Shown here: positions 21,749 through 35,600 of the stretch, piece by piece
How positions within the stretch are numbered: the stretch's first letter is position 1
How the letters are laid out: each line of letters begins with the position of its first letter
Assembly: GCA_027627225.1 (NCBI GenBank)
Contig: CM051029.1
Coordinates: 71,720,578-71,784,577, forward strand
Direction: 5' to 3'
Length of the DNA stretch: 64,000 nt
Origin: Congeria kusceri
Taxonomy: Eukaryota > Mollusca > Bivalvia > Myida > Dreissenidae
Position numbers and translations under genes: made by a program
The notes under the pieces: generated by a model
Database searches by the model: none
The model's input: the letters and a program-made list of their open reading frames with translations, nothing else
What the model was told of the DNA's origin: nothing

Positions 21749-23790
21749 TATGTAGGCTAAACAATATAGTTATTTCATTATGTGAATGAATATAACATTC
21801 TAATCATGACATACAATGAGTACAATTATTCATAATTATTTTCATTTATAGAGTATATGTCGAAGATATGTTTATAACTTTAATTTAACCGCTTATGTAA
21901 ACAATTATATAAATCCCCAAAAGTATGCAACAGTTATTGGTATACGTTAAACCATTGTTTGAAGTTTGCATTCTCTAAAATTAGAAAATATGCCAAATTC
22001 TATTGGCGTTCATTTTTCCCGCTGCATAATTATCGCAAGAAATCTAGGTGAAAAGTAATCTTAGACAGCTACGCCGAAAATAAAACAAGATATACAGGGG
22101 CGAAAATGACACTGCTGTCATATATTCGATATAGTATATCGCTATATGAATAAACATCAGACGAAACAGCGAACAGTGTAAAACGTTGTTTAGACTGGTG
22201 GCGGAAGCCAACGGTCTTTTGAGAGGGTAATTTCCAGAACAGGTATCACGGGGAACTCCTTTTTTGCAGGCTACGAGTCAGTAAACCAAAACCTGAACGG
22301 GTCCTTTTTCCAAACAGTCGCTCCTTCCTACCTGTTTTAGTATCTTTAAATTATTTAAGGTAATGAATATCATATGTGTTATAATGTGTATATCATGTTA
22401 TTTATAACAATTACTTTTTTTAATGTCAATTTATTTAAAATGTTACTTCAAACTAATGACACCCCTACTTTCGCTATTTGCATGTTGTTTGTAACCGAAA
22501 TATTCACCCTAGTGCTCTGGAATAAGACCACTAAATAATGAGCTACATCTGTTATTTTTACACAGACTACTACGCTTCATCAGTTATTCCGCAGGGCCCG
22601 TTGCAGATTGACTTGTCGACTGGCATGTATATAATTCCGTCTGCATTGTATAACTTGCTTGAAAAAAATAATTGTTTCTTTAAAAATATTTTTACTATCA
22701 TGTCGTATACTAGTGAAAATGACCCAACATTATCAAGTTTATAAAGTGGGAAATTTAAATAATATTCAAACAAATGATTCCATTTTAGCAAAAATGCAAT
22801 CATAAATCACATGTTTTTAGTTTCTTTTGTCGCCAACAGTCTTTCTAAGTTGTCAGCATTTTGATTATTCAATCGAAGTTCCTTATATGCACTTTGCAAG
22901 GAACAACTTACAATAAAAGCACTTTTAGGATTTATATGAAACCTTATCATCAAGAAATATATTTAAAAAGATATTCAGCGTCTGTGATCATTTTTATCCG
23001 TCCTATAGTTGACAGTAGGTCACACGATACTAAATTCATGCTTTATTCCTCCCAACATATCATCATATAAATTTACGTTACCTGTGTGTTGGTTTTGCAA
23101 AAGAAAATAAAAACTAGCTCTCTTCTGTTTCCGTAAGGTACACAAAAGGTGCTGCATGATCCGTAAAGTTATTTAAATTGAATTTCGATTTGAAAGAACC
23201 TTAAAATTACTCATTTGGAACGAAAACATACAAATCAGCATCATAAACCAAAACATACATACAATTTACATAAGATAATTTGTACATTAAGAATTTGAGT
23301 TTTTTACTTTGTGATTATATCAGTAAAGTTATTTTAGATGTAATCTTCATTAGCAATACATTTGCCGTTTTGCAATCATGAATACATCTAATTCGTTTCG
23401 AGCTAAATAGGCGGATTTAGAGGAGGGCGGAAGCGGCATACGACCCCTCTAAAGTTGTCCAAAACTGGGTTTTTTTTCAAACCGACCAATAACTGCTAGA
23501 TGTGCATTTCGTTACAATTACATGTTCTTTTCAATCAAATTATTTCAAATATAGTTTTTGTTTTGTTGTACTTTGGTTAATTTTTTCCGTTTGGCGATAT
23601 GCGTCGTTCCGATACATGTAAGAGACAACAGCAGTTAATTTGTTGTCAGTTATTTAATATTTCCGCCCCTCTAACTTAAAATCCTGGGACCGCGCCTGAT
23701 TTTAGGAGGTGTTTGTTCTGTACCAGATTAAAAACATTTAAGACAATGGCAATTTTCAATCATCAAGCCACATACTGTAGTTTTCACCAA
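21749..23790. other. Non-coding DNA
   Basis: No gene supported. A splice-acceptor-like TTTTTTGCAG at about 22260 precedes a short open stretch, but nothing marks it as an exon. Confidence 0.4.
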
Positions 23791-23796
23791 GGAGCT

Positions 23797-24002
23797 CTGT
23801 GAATGAGGCGTGTCGTGGGAAACCCGGGCTGTGTGCATGTGCGTAAAGTGTCGTCTAGGATCAGCCAGTGCAGTCTTTTCTAAACATAAATCCACTGTAG
23901 GCGGAAAGTGCCGTCCTGGATTAAACTGTGCGGACTGCACAGGCTGATCCGGGACGACACTTTACGCATATGCATTAAGCCCGGTTTTCTCGCGACACGC
24001 TT
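23797..24002. mobile_element. GTGTCGTGGGAAA-type foldback element, copy 1
   Basis: The arms begin GAGGCGTGTCGTGGGAAAC and end GTTTTCTCGCGACACGC. Both arms carry the GCGTAAAGTGTCGTC motif and its inverse GACGACACTTTACGC. The centre holds CAGTCCGCACAGG-like sequence. It is the longest of four copies in the window. Confidence 0.85.
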
Positions 24003-24209
24003 TGAATAATGATCCAGCGGGTTTTTTATATGATAAATATGTGTTGGTAAAATAAAGACAAACAAGAAAGAACAAATCATTTAAACGCTATGCTAATTTA
24101 GGATTTTATTGTAAAGTTACTAGATACGCGGTTTTATTCGTAGTTGTTTATATTGATGAATAGGTCGGGTAATATGTATTGAGTTGATAAAACGCATATA
24201 CAAGATCAT

Positions 24210-24262
24210 TAAGTAGACATTGAACCTATACATGTAGGTTACATTGAACCTATACAGGTAGG
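24210..24262. repeat. Short direct repeat, 2 units
   Basis: ACATTGAACCTATACATGTA and ACATTGAACCTATACAGGTA lie about 26 bases apart. Confidence 0.7.
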
Positions 24263-25064
24263 TGACATGTCGCTTCGTCTGAAAATTGAAATATGATCAC
24301 AAGATTGCCGTACCTGTTTAAATTTTAACCACAAAACGAAATGGCAAAGCGTTGTGCATGCCCGGTCGTACAGAAGTATGCATGAATACGCCACTGCATA
24401 TTAATTAATACAGCATAGATACATACTGTCTGACAAGGAAACATGTGTATTATTATCAATGGCTGAACTGACTAGACAGTCCCAATCATATTAATACGGT
24501 ACAAATACATTCTGGTTGACTAGAAAAATTTCAAATCATTGAATTGAAAATTAAAAATAATTTGATTAAAATGTCACAAATAAGATAATCAGAAATGTTT
24601 TTAACTCGGACGTCTCTGCCCTCTCAAATATAAACTGTATTTTCGTTAATGACAATTTAAAAATAACACTTACTAGTACTAATAGAAGAATTATTCCTTA
24701 ACAAAGCCAGTATTAACAAACACTTTTTTGTTAACATCAGGGTAAAACTTTCTGCACTGCCACTTGTTGATTTCTAATTGAAATCGAAACTTTGTCGGCA
24801 ATTTTCTTGTTCTCGTCTACCACGCACAATAGAATACACAATACATCCCAATTTTTACTTGTTTCAAGTTTATTAATTTTGTATTTATTTATAAATTTCA
24901 ACAAACACGATGAATGTTAGAAACAGGTAAATCAAATCTCCACAGGGTCCCATTGTAAAACAGCAAAATTTCATGGCATCGCCACTTTTCTTCGATTCAG
25001 ATATTGCGAGTCTGATCTCTTTGGAAAGATGGTTCTCCATGCTTTTCAATATTTAAAATAAACA
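24263..25064. other. AT-rich non-coding DNA
   Basis: No gene or repeat recognised. Confidence 0.4.
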
Positions 25065-25940
25065 AGAGCTTTTAAAGGAAGCGCGCTCGACTGTTCGAGG
25101 TATTTCAGTTGGTACATATTTTGAATAGTAGAAGGGGCATACATTTGTTAAAATACAAAACTTTTAACTGCAGCCGTTATACATTTTTGGAACAAAAACT
25201 TTAACCACAGCACGTATGTAAAAAGTGTGCATAACTCTGTCAAAATACAAAACATAGTTATGGGTAATGTTGCCCCTGATACTAGATTTGTTGACAAATG
25301 TTAGTTCCAAGTTTCAATTGAATAACTTATGTAGTTTTGAAGTTACAAAACTTTTGAATATAAACTTTAACCAGAAAATCTAAGCGAAAATGGGGCATAA
25401 ATCAGTTAAAATAAAAAACAGAGTTATGGAGAATGTTGCTCCTGACACTGGAGTTGATGACAAAGGTTAGTTCCAAGTTTCAAGTGAATAACTTATGTAG
25501 TTTTGAAGTTACAAAACTTTTGAATATAAACTTTAACCAGAAAATCTAAGTGAAAAAGGGGCATACATCTGTCAAAATACAAAACAGAGTTATACGGAAT
25601 GTTGCCCTTGATACTGGAGTTGATGACAAAGGTTAGTTACAAGTTTCAAATGAATAACATATGTAGTTTTACAGTTACAAAACTTTTGAATATAAACTTT
25701 AACCAGAATATCTAGGTGAAAAAGGGGCATAACTCAGTCAAAATACAAAACAGAGTTATGGGAAATGTTGCCCCTGACACTGGAGTTGATGACAAAGGTA
25801 TATTCCAAATTTCAAGTGAATAACTTATGTAGTTTTGAAGTTACAAGACTTTTAAAGAAAAACTTTAACCAAATTCAGACGCCGACGCCGGTGGTAGTAG
25901 GAAAGCTCACATATTCTTCGAATAGTCGTGCTAAAAATAG
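25065..25940. mobile_element. Mollusc-type repeat element with internal 165-bp array
   Basis: The ends form an imperfect inverted pair (GCGCTCGACTGTTCGAGG at left; the inverse of TTCGAATAGTCGTGCT at right). Inside, a unit of 165-168 bases repeats about four times: AGAGTTATGGGAAATGTTGC or a variant recurs near 25253, 25421, 25586 and 25751, each with GGGGCATAACTCTGTCAAAA before it and TATGTAGTTTTGAAGTTACA after it. The right end GACGCCGACGCCGGTGG is familiar from mollusc dispersed repeats. No protein-coding capacity. Confidence 0.8.
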
Positions 25941-26104
25941 ATATCGAAAGCAGTACGGTACTAATAGATAATAGGTCGTAACGTGTGTTTTCACTACAAG
26001 CAATATATAACATACATGAGCTGAATACCTATGCAAACCAAATAACATATTATTGCAGCTTCGTGATAAGCATTAATTGTTATTTCATCAACCAAAACTT
26101 TTTT

Positions 26105-26207
26105 TCAAGTTGATGGTAGTGGAGTTGTTGGTGCCATTGTTGCTGATGGAGGTGTTTTTGTTGTTGTTGTTTTTGTTGTTGTTGATGATGATGATGATGA
26201 TTATGAC

Positions 26208-26238
<31 letters not shown>

Positions 26239-26480
26239 ATGACGATGATGATGACGATGACGATGATGATGATATGATAATTAAAATGACGTAGATGATG
26301 TGATTTTGATTTTTTCTTGTTTTAGAGTTTTTATGTTGTTGTTGTTGTTGTTGTTGATGATGATAATCACGATGATGAGGAGGAGGAGAAGGAGGAGGAG
26401 GATGTATTGATGAAGATGATTTTGATTATGAATATGAAGACGATATGATCGTGCTGCTGATGTTGTTGTTGATGATCATT
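26105..26480. repeat. GTT / GAT / GGA trinucleotide arrays
   Basis: Blocks of GTT, then GAT with GAC interruptions (to about 26275), then a second GTT/GAT/GAG cluster (26335-26470). Translated products are poly-Met/Leu artefacts. Confidence 0.92.
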
Positions 26481-27182
26481 TTACCTTAACAACAACGAAA
26501 TGATAATGATGCATGTATTATCTACATTGACGCACAAAGTGTACGCACTGGACAGAAAGCAAACAATACTCCGGAGAGTAATGACGAACACGATAACGGT
26601 TCGTTTATACAAAGAGATATGAACCCAGAACATTTCACCTTCAAGACCACTGGAGATAGAGTTAAGTAAATATAATGGACGGTCGTTTAGTTAACTTGGT
26701 GTGATACAATTATGTTATACATTGAAACCTGCACAAAAGGTGACAATGGCCACATGCAGACCCGACAATAAAACGGTTATTTTATTAGCTGTTTTAGCAT
26801 GTTTTGACGTTAGTATATAACCTACACCCGAAACATTTGGTTTATTGCAAAAACACTGATCCGCCAAGTAAAACTATTTTTAGACAACAGTTGCTGTCAG
26901 CCAGCCAATCACAGGCAAGAATGGGATTTAGTGAACGGCTATATTCTTGTCTAAGTAACCCGCATTGCCCGTGCACTGTCTTTCATTACCGTTCTTTGTT
27001 CTCGAGTTGACAAAAGGCCAACTAAATTTGCCATTGGTCATGGGTTTGTGAAATCTGTTATATGGAATCTTCGTCCCAAAATATCATTCATTTGTAAATT
27101 AAATCTAATGCATAGTTATAAACTAGTATACATTGTACATATTTCCTTTTACATTTATATAGTCACCAGTTTTTAATATTAG
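26481..27182. other. Non-coding DNA
   Basis: The open frame at 26804-27010 lacks splice sites, domain or codon bias. Nothing else recognised. Confidence 0.4.
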
Positions 27183-27475
27183 TTAAAGGCCTAGTTTAAG
27201 TAATGTCTGGCCACTCCTCTGGCCACTCCATGGGATACGCCACTCAGTGTATTGGTCCACTATAAAATCTCTTATCATAATTTGCAATCGTTTCTCTCAC
27301 CTGACTGAGCAATGGAGTGTGCAGTGTTTCAACATATCTCTACCTCTACAGCAATGTATTATCTCAGCTGATAAAGGCCACCACACCGTGACCACAGTAG
27401 GGTGCCAATACACAGAGGTATAATACCCCGGGGGGGGGGAGGGTCAAATAAAGAAGTATTAAACAAGGCCTTTAA
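27183..27475. mobile_element. TTAA-flanked MITE (piggyBac-like ends)
   Basis: A TTAA occurs at each boundary (27183-27186 and 27472-27475). Just inside are AGGCCTAGTTTAA and, inverted at the right, AAACAAGGCCT. TTAA target duplication is characteristic of the piggyBac superfamily. The 290-bp interior is non-coding and includes a run of nine G. Confidence 0.65.
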
Positions 27476-27684
27476 ATGTAAGTATGAGATCTTCAAAGAT
27501 ACATTACCCTTCAATTTCCTATAAAATGCGAATAGAATGTGCAGTAATAATCAAATATAATTTGGATTATTATTATTGGGTTTTAAAAAGGGCACAAATA
27601 TAAGTTTGGTATAGTGAACACAACTTTATTTTGCAATTATGCGCAAAATGTAAACACACTTGAAAACAGTAGTTTCGCAATGTT

Positions 27685-27726
27685 TATGAACAGAACAGAA
27701 AGAACAGAACAGAACAGAACAGAACA
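27685..27726 (-). repeat. ACAGA pentamer run, possible LINE 3' tail
   Basis: AACAG/ACAGA units repeat several times and are followed by CATTCTTAAG. Read on the minus strand this is a TTCTG tail like the one near 54.19 kb, so it may mark a short minus-strand LINE 3' end. Confidence 0.45.
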
Positions 27727-28447
27727 TTCTTAAGACTTATTCTTAAAACTAATATTGAACTCCATTTGATAACTATCATAGATTTATAATGTTATTTCAT
27801 TAAGACATTTTCTTGTCTTAATTATGATTGAAAAATCTCGGTTATTTCACTGTACCAAAATGATCGATAATAATTATAAATCATGTGGGGACTTATGCTG
27901 TGTACAGGACTGTCCATAATTCGCACAAGTGTCAAACTCTCACTTATGTGTGTAGGTGATGTCAGCAATTTCCCGTGTCAGCAGATCAAAGCTCCTTTGA
28001 AATTCCCCAACTCAACACTTCAGTAAGGGACATTTCTAATCAGTTGGAACCGGGTCGGGGCAGTTCCTGCTTGGTTTTAAAATAAAGTTGAAAAGTACTG
28101 TGTTGTGTTGGGTTAATTATGCAGTGCATTGGAATATTGGATTACATGATTTGAAGTTGAATTTGGTTTTGTCGCTGAACTTTAAACTGTCCAAACTCTA
28201 TTTATATCATGAACATGTGTATAGGTTTATAGCTCATGATGCATTATTTTGTATGTTTAATATCTCAACATTAAACTTTGAATGTTTCGTTTAACGTGTT
28301 TCACATTGTTAGTGGCTTTCAAGAGGCAGTAAAAGGAGCTGACAAAGGAACAATTAAGTTGCAGCTAGCAACACATACAGAATTTAAGTGATATTTGAAA
28401 AGCAGATGTGTACGAACCAAAGCTCTCACAGTCAATCTCTGACAAAA

Positions 28448-28675
28448 TATTAATACATTATTTCTTTAGAGATAATGAAGAGAACTAATTTGTAAGAAAT
28501 TGTATCCTAAATGCACTAATCGAAAGGCTAATCGTTAGTGTTTGTCGAGGAAAATCTGTGGCAAAACACTAGTACACAGGTACTCAAATGCATTATTTGT
28601 TTAGAGATATCGGAGAGAACTAAGTTGTAAGAAATTATCGAAAGTGCACTAATCGAAAGGTTAATCGTTACGCTT
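28448..28675. repeat. Diverged direct duplication, period about 135
   Basis: GCACTAATCGAAAGGCTAATCGTTA occurs near 28513 and again, with one change, near 28648. Each is preceded by TTTAGAGATA and GAGAACTAA-type sequence. Confidence 0.75.
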
Positions 28676-29612
28676 AATTATTTTAAAAGGGGCATTTTAA
28701 TGTTAAAGCAACTACACAATATGCGACTTAATGTATTAGCGCTGACTCATTATATGATCTAATTAATGAGTACAAATAAAACGTAATCAGTCTTGTGTAT
28801 GACGCGCTCAGTGCATCTTACTTTAATCCCATATGATTTGTAGTAAACGACCGAATGGACAGCGTTTAATGTAAACTGAAGGGTTCAAACGACGCGAGTA
28901 AACATCGACTTTTCGGGAGTTAAGCTGAATGCGAAGTCTTAAGCCGACAAATATTGAAACAGTAAAACTGGATAAAACCAACCGAAACAATATTAAAATA
29001 AATATAAACGAAGGTTATGCTCAATCATTAGTTTAAACTTAACCCGATAAGTTCAAAACACGTTCTTATTTTTGGACAATCGTGGATTTTTCGGGAGCAC
29101 TGATGCGTTTTGTTATTATGTCTGCGTGTGTTGCGTTCTGTATCAAACAGTATATATAGGAGTATGATTTCAACATTGGGCTTACGTATACAATAGGTGT
29201 GCTACAGTTGACAAGCGCGGTGAACGTACGTGAGAAGTAATCTGGGTTTTCGTGAGATATTAAGAGAGCTTTATACATCATATATAGTTCTGCGGTTGGA
29301 TTTGTGTTTTTAAATAACTGAATAACGAATGTTTCGTGGACATGACTGATATTGGTGATACAATTTGAACTCCGGGTTTCACGCTAGCGAAGGCATATTA
29401 AATGAAACCGCATACTTTATAATGTTGGGTTGATACAAAGTTGTGTTTTCATTCATTCATATCAAGTGGCGTGTAGGGTTTATTATATTATCGTATTTTA
29501 TGGAAACGTTCTTGCTGAGTTTTGACTCAAATCAGGGACTATAACGACGAATCTTTTAAGGAGGTACATTATCAAAACCCGAATAAAATAATCATCATCG
29601 ACAACAACAGAG
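28676..29612 (+). promoter_or_regulatory. Putative promoter and 5' UTR of the WxxW-domain gene
   Basis: A TATA-like TATATATAGG lies at 29151-29160, about 450 bases before the start codon. No other core element can be singled out. The assignment is weak and rests on position only. Confidence 0.25.
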
Positions 29613-29688
29613 ATGTTGGAGACCACGCAACCCCCGTGTTTCGTTTGCCTGTACACGTTGATGCTGGCAGTGTGGTCCGTCCAATACG
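29613..29688 (+). CDS. WxxW gene exon 1: signal peptide
   Basis: Encodes 25 residues plus one base, MLETTQPPC then a hydrophobic core (FVCLYTLMLAVWSV), followed by donor G|GTATGA. It ends in phase 1, and the next exon supplies the two bases that complete a Val codon. A longer ATG-less frame runs through here but adds nothing. Confidence 0.7.
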
Positions 29689-32600
29689 GTATGAAACTAA
29701 GGATTTGTTTGTGTGTCTCATCTTTCTACATTCTGTCTATTGGCGTATTGCTTCTAGCGTAGCTCGTTTATTGTAAGCGTTGCGTTAGTATTCAGCGTAT
29801 CATAGTTTTTGTCCTTACTGTTGCGTCGGGAGATTTTAGAGTTAGCATAATTATCGTGGTTCTATGTCCTGTGCCTTACTGGCTGGCCGTCTAGCTCAGT
29901 TGGTAGAGCGCTGGACTACAAATCCGAGGATCGCGGGTTTGATTCCCAGCCCGGCCACATAACTTGGTGGTGTGGTGATTGGTCATGAAACATTTCTACG
30001 GCCATTCTCCCCCTACCTCTGATTCAAGTAGGGCAGTTGTCAGTTACTGGCATAAGTATGTGCACTTATTACTGGTAAACCAGCTTACCCAGGAAAAGTG
30101 TGAGTAGGTTTATGACTGAAATACTGTTGAATACGGCGAAAAATCGAAACAAACAAACCTAACCGTTACTTCACGTGTATTTTTTTGTTCAGCTTATTGT
30201 AGTTATGTGCGCTAAGCGTTACTTCAAATGTGTTTTAGTGCTTCGCATAGCGTAGTTCTTACTATTCTAAATGTTTCAACAAGAATATTAATTTTTAACT
30301 TAACGTAACATTATATGAGGTGTATTTGATTATACAAATAATAATAATAACAATAGGAGAGTGAACGCAGGCGATTTATTAATAATGGGCTTTTGAAAGT
30401 TAACGGCGGGCGTAGTGATTGTTTCACCCCAAATGCATGTTCTTTATAAAACGTTTTATAATACCAACTAGATGAGTATATTTGACGTTTGGAGAACTGC
30501 AATAATTTCTGGTCAGCATTCAGATAAAGTAAAAGGAAGATCAAACAGCAAACTTTTCCTCAAGTTTCTAGAGGACGAACGCGAATATGTTCTTATCGCT
30601 CGGGCCCGTATCCTGACACCTTGGTCCCGTTTGATATATATGACGCTGTAGAAAACCTCACTGCAGTAGATAACACGACACTACTACTAGTATATTATCA
30701 CTGCACTACCTACGTGACTAACAAACACGACACTACTACTAGTATATTATCACTGCACTTCCTACGTGACTAACATAACACGACACTACTACTAGTATAT
30801 TATCACTGCACTTCCTACGTGACTAACATAACACACATGCACATGTTCTTCCTTTTAGATCTACTAGTTGAAAAATAAATAACTTTGAAAAGGAATATAT
30901 AATTTATAATACTGTTTTGAAACTAATTTAGATTCTATTTAGATCTTTACGAATTATTATTGTGATCGTGTGAATCCCCAATCAGATCATAATCATTACA
31001 GTTTTCTCCAATATGATGATCAAGATGACGGAGGCGATTTGATGATGATGATAATGATGATAATGGTGGTGGCGGTGTTGGTGATGATAGTAGTGAGAAT
31101 GGTTGTAGTGGAAGTTGTGGTAGTAGGTAGTGGTGTGCGTGAGGGTGGTGGTGATGTGGATCGCATTAATAGTTGTTGGTGCAGTAGTTGCACTATTAGA
31201 AGTTGTAGTGGCAGCAGTTGTAGTACTAGTAATAGTAGTGCTAAAAGTGTCTTTGATTTGAATTTGACGCTTAATATTGTTTTCAGTGTGCGAATTGTTC
31301 TTATTGTTTTAGTTAATGCGGCGGAAGAAACCACGCACGTGCGCACGTGGACGGGTTGGTACAACACGGATACGCCTACCTCCAGTGAGGAGGACGATGA
31401 GAGAGTGAACAGCATCCGCCGGGTAGGTGCAGTAGTGTAACAATGTCACCGTGTCGCCTTTCACCGTACTGGCGTCACTGTATACAGAACATTCGAATGT
31501 TAATGCACTGTAGCGACACACGAGATACTGGCGTTACTGTATACAGGACATTCGAATGTTAATGCACTGTAACGACACACGGGATACTGGCGTCACGGTA
31601 TACAGAACTTTCGAATGTTAATGCACTGTAACGACACACGGGATACTGGCGTCACTGTATACAGAACATTCGAATGTTAATGCACTGTAACGACACACGG
31701 GATACTTGCGTCACTGTATACAGAACATTCGAATGTTAATGCACTGTAACGACACACGAGATACTTGCGTCACTGTATACAGAACTTTCGAATGTTAATG
31801 CACTGTAACGACACACGGGATACTTGCGTCACTGTATACATAACATTCGAATGTTAATGCACTGTAACGACACACGGGATACTGGCGTCACTGTATACAG
31901 AACTTTCGAATGTTAATGCACTGTAACGACACACGGGATACTTGCGTCACTGTATACAGAACATTCGAATGTTAATGCACTGTAACGACACACGAGATAC
32001 TTGCGTCACTGTATACAGAACTTTCGAATGTTAATGCACTGTAACGACACACGGGATACTGGCGTCACTGTATACAGAACATTCGAATGTTAATGCACTG
32101 TAACGACACACGGGATACTGGCGTCACTGTATACAGAATTTCGAATGTTAATGCACTGTAACGACACACGGGATACTGGCGTCACTGTATACAGAACTTT
32201 CGAATGTTAATGCTCTGTAACGACACACGGGATACTGGCGTCACTGTATACATAACATTCGAATGTTAATGCACTGTAACGACACACGAGATACTTGCGT
32301 CACTGTATACAGAACTTTCGAATGTTAATGCACTGTAACGACACACGGGATACTGGCGTCACTGTGTACAGAACATTCGAATGTTAATGCACTGTAACGA
32401 CACACGAGATACTTGCGTCACTGTATACAGAACATTCGAATGTTAATGCACTGTAACGACGCACGAGATACTGGCGCTCCTTAGGAGCGTACTATCCCTT
32501 TAAGTGAAGCACTTTTATACGTCATGTTGGCTGTAAATAAGGTCTTATCAGTTCTAAAGCTCAGCGAAATGAGAGAAAACTTGTATTACTTCTGTGTTTG

Positions 32601-35600
32601 CTTAACGGGATTACAAAAAGAATGATGTTATTGTTCATGGTATGGAGTGCGCTTTTAAACGGTGATCATGTTTAAGCAATAACGGAAAGGTGCTCTTAGT
32701 TTAACGATTAAGCGTAAGGGAAACTGATTATTTATTAAGAATACGTCTTGCTTTAAGCTTTTCCTCCGCCACGTCGGAGACTTGAACTTGCAGAACATGC
32801 ATCTGCGCCCTGAGATCCTTAACACTAGTAAATACACAACCTTGACATGTATATAGTATATAGGAAACTTACTTCGACAGTTCTATGCACTCTAGGCCCA
32901 TATTCACCAACCTTTTCTTAGACATAAGAATAAAGATTATAGACTTAGACTATAGAAATAGTAGCTCAGTTGGTAGAGCGCTGGACTACAAATCCGAGGA
33001 TCGCGGGTTCGATTCCCAGCCCGGCCACATCTACGGCCATTCTTCCCCCGCCTCTGATTCAAGTAGGGCAGTTGTCAGTTACTGGCATAAGTATGCGAAC
33101 TTAGTACTGGTAAACCAGCCTGTCCAGGAAAAGTGTGAGTAGGTTAACTGACCGCCGTTATATGAATGTAATACTGTTGAATACGGCGAAAAAAAATCCA
33201 AACAAACAAACAAAAATAAAAATAGAAATAGTATTTGAGCATTGCCAGGTTTTAATGTTGCTGATAAATTATTCTTAAATTAAACTTACTAAAGAATGCT
33301 AAACTTAGAATTGGCAAGCACCAAGAAAAGTTGGAATTAACGTCATTCTTAGAATAAACCAGTTTCAATAATAATCTTTGTTCTTACGTTTCAAGTCTTA
33401 GAATTGATTGGTGAATCTTGGCCCGGAGCGTTGTATTTCGAACGTCTGAGAGTTGCAAGGCTTAGGTTCCTCGTTCTGGAGGTCAGTAACCGCCGGTACG
33501 AAGGCGATACACGACGATTATATAGATTTTGAGTTCAGTAACCGCGCATTAAACAATGCAACGTGTGATGAACTATTTCGTTTATGATATACGCTGATAT
33601 CGAGTGACTTATGCACCTATCAATATTTTCCCCTGGGGGGGGGGGAGCGGCGGCGGGCATATACGGGACTTTAGACTGAAAGCAATTCCCGACAGGCGGG
33701 AAATTGACACGACGAATAATTCCGGGTCCCGAGAAATAGACATAGTTAATATTTTAGATCCCGGTAATATTGGCCCCCGGGCCATTTGATACACCAATTT
33801 TGCATCCCCCACTGAGGGGATTTAGACAAAAATGCTGGACCCTAGGGTGGGGAATTAGATCCCCCAAAATACAATTAGTAATTCCCCTAGGATCGCAAAA
33901 GGTACAGAAAAGGTACAGAATGTTGCTTAAAAGAAGCAGGGTCGGTGTCCACAAAGCTCCTAAGGGCAATCTTAACTTTCATATGAAATTTTCTAGATGA
34001 AATCAAATGATTTCTGTTTACAAAAGGGTAAAATATGAAACTTTATAGCAACCATTACTAGTTTAAAACATTGTAATGTAACAAGGTCGGTAAATGAACC
34101 AGCCACAGACTTAAGTTTCCCTAAGGAGCTTTGTGAATACGGGCCCTGGTTTCTCGCTCTAGCGGTCAGTTACCCGCGATACACGGCTATAATACATTGC
34201 TATCGGGTTCAGTAACCCCGCATGAAACAATGCAACTTGTGACGTATGTATATACCAGATAGATTTATACTAGTATGTGTGAAGAACAATTTTTTTTATT
34301 ATACACGCTGATATCGACTGAATAATGCATGCAAATAACTAGTCTAGGATCGGGAAAGGTACAAAATGCTGCTCGAAAGAAACAGGGGGGGGGGGGGGGA
34401 GTCGCTGGACTAGTCCCTTGATATTTTCTAATAATTTGCCAAATATTGGCTTTTTATGATATTATTCTTCTAATTAAGGTTTTTATTATTTTATTTTTAA
34501 CATGTCTCTTCATTTGTCATTAAATACTTCAGTAATTCAATATGTTACGTTTCAAAAAATGGTTCAACGTATGCATATACAATGTTAACTTTTGTATACC
34601 GAATTGAGATCATGTGTAATTCGAACAGAGACGGCTCTTGTCTGATATACAAGATAAAAGTCTACGTTTTGTGTGGAATATAGGCAAATTTACCGAAATG
34701 TGGAGTTCGGACGAAAAAACAGTTATTACTAACATTGTCTGTCTAATTTCAGTATATCAATAGAGAACAATTAATTCAACAGTGACACACTTGACTTAGG
34801 ACATAATTAAAATATTACTCTGCAACTCTTAAGCCATTCTTAACTTAAGTTGAACATAAGTCAAAATTAGAATTTGTGTTTAAAACACTATGCTTTGGAA
34901 CATTTGCATGACTAATGCTTAATATTAATACACTTTGAATTATATTACAAATTATGTGTCAAAATCTCCCAGAAATGCATTACTTTGTCAGAAAAACAAA
35001 TAATTAAATTGGAAAATTTTAAGATATTTCTTAAATTTCGACTAAGATTCTTTATAAATACCAGCCCAGGTCTTAGTTTAAACCTATTTATTGGTTTGCT
35101 CGCCTGCATCGGAAGCCTAAGGCTTATTGAGACACTCTCGAGTCCGTTTCCTGGGTAGAATCAGTACTTGGTGTCTTTGGACAGATCTTGAGTACGCTCC
35201 CAGATCGAACCCGGGACCTCCCGATCGCTAGGCGGACTCCATATCCACTACGCCTCCGCGACCTTGTGTTGGCCTTGATCTAGTTCAATTAAAATGTAGC
35301 TTTATAGCCGAGCCGGCTAGCTTAGTTGGTAGAGCGCTGGACTACAAATCCGAGGATTGCGGGTTCGATTCCCAGCCCAGCCACATAACTTGTGTGGGGA
35401 TTGGTCATGAAATTATTTCTACGGCCATTCTCCCCCTACCTTTGATTCAAGTAGGGCAGTTGTCAGTTACTGGCATTAGTATGTGCACTTAGTACTGGTA
35501 AACCAGCTTACCCAGAAAAAGTGTGAGTAGGTTAACTGACCGCCATTATATGACTGAAATACTGTTCAAAACGACGAAAAATCCAAACAAACAAAAAAAA

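Noticed and set aside
31020..31415. Minus-strand Thr/Leu-rich frame across WxxW exon 2
   Set aside because: Driven by low-complexity trinucleotides; the plus strand has the domain signature and splice sites.
32885..33142. 85-codon frame with SSSVGRALDYKSEDRGFDS
   Set aside because: A translation of the SINE's tRNA-like head, not a gene.
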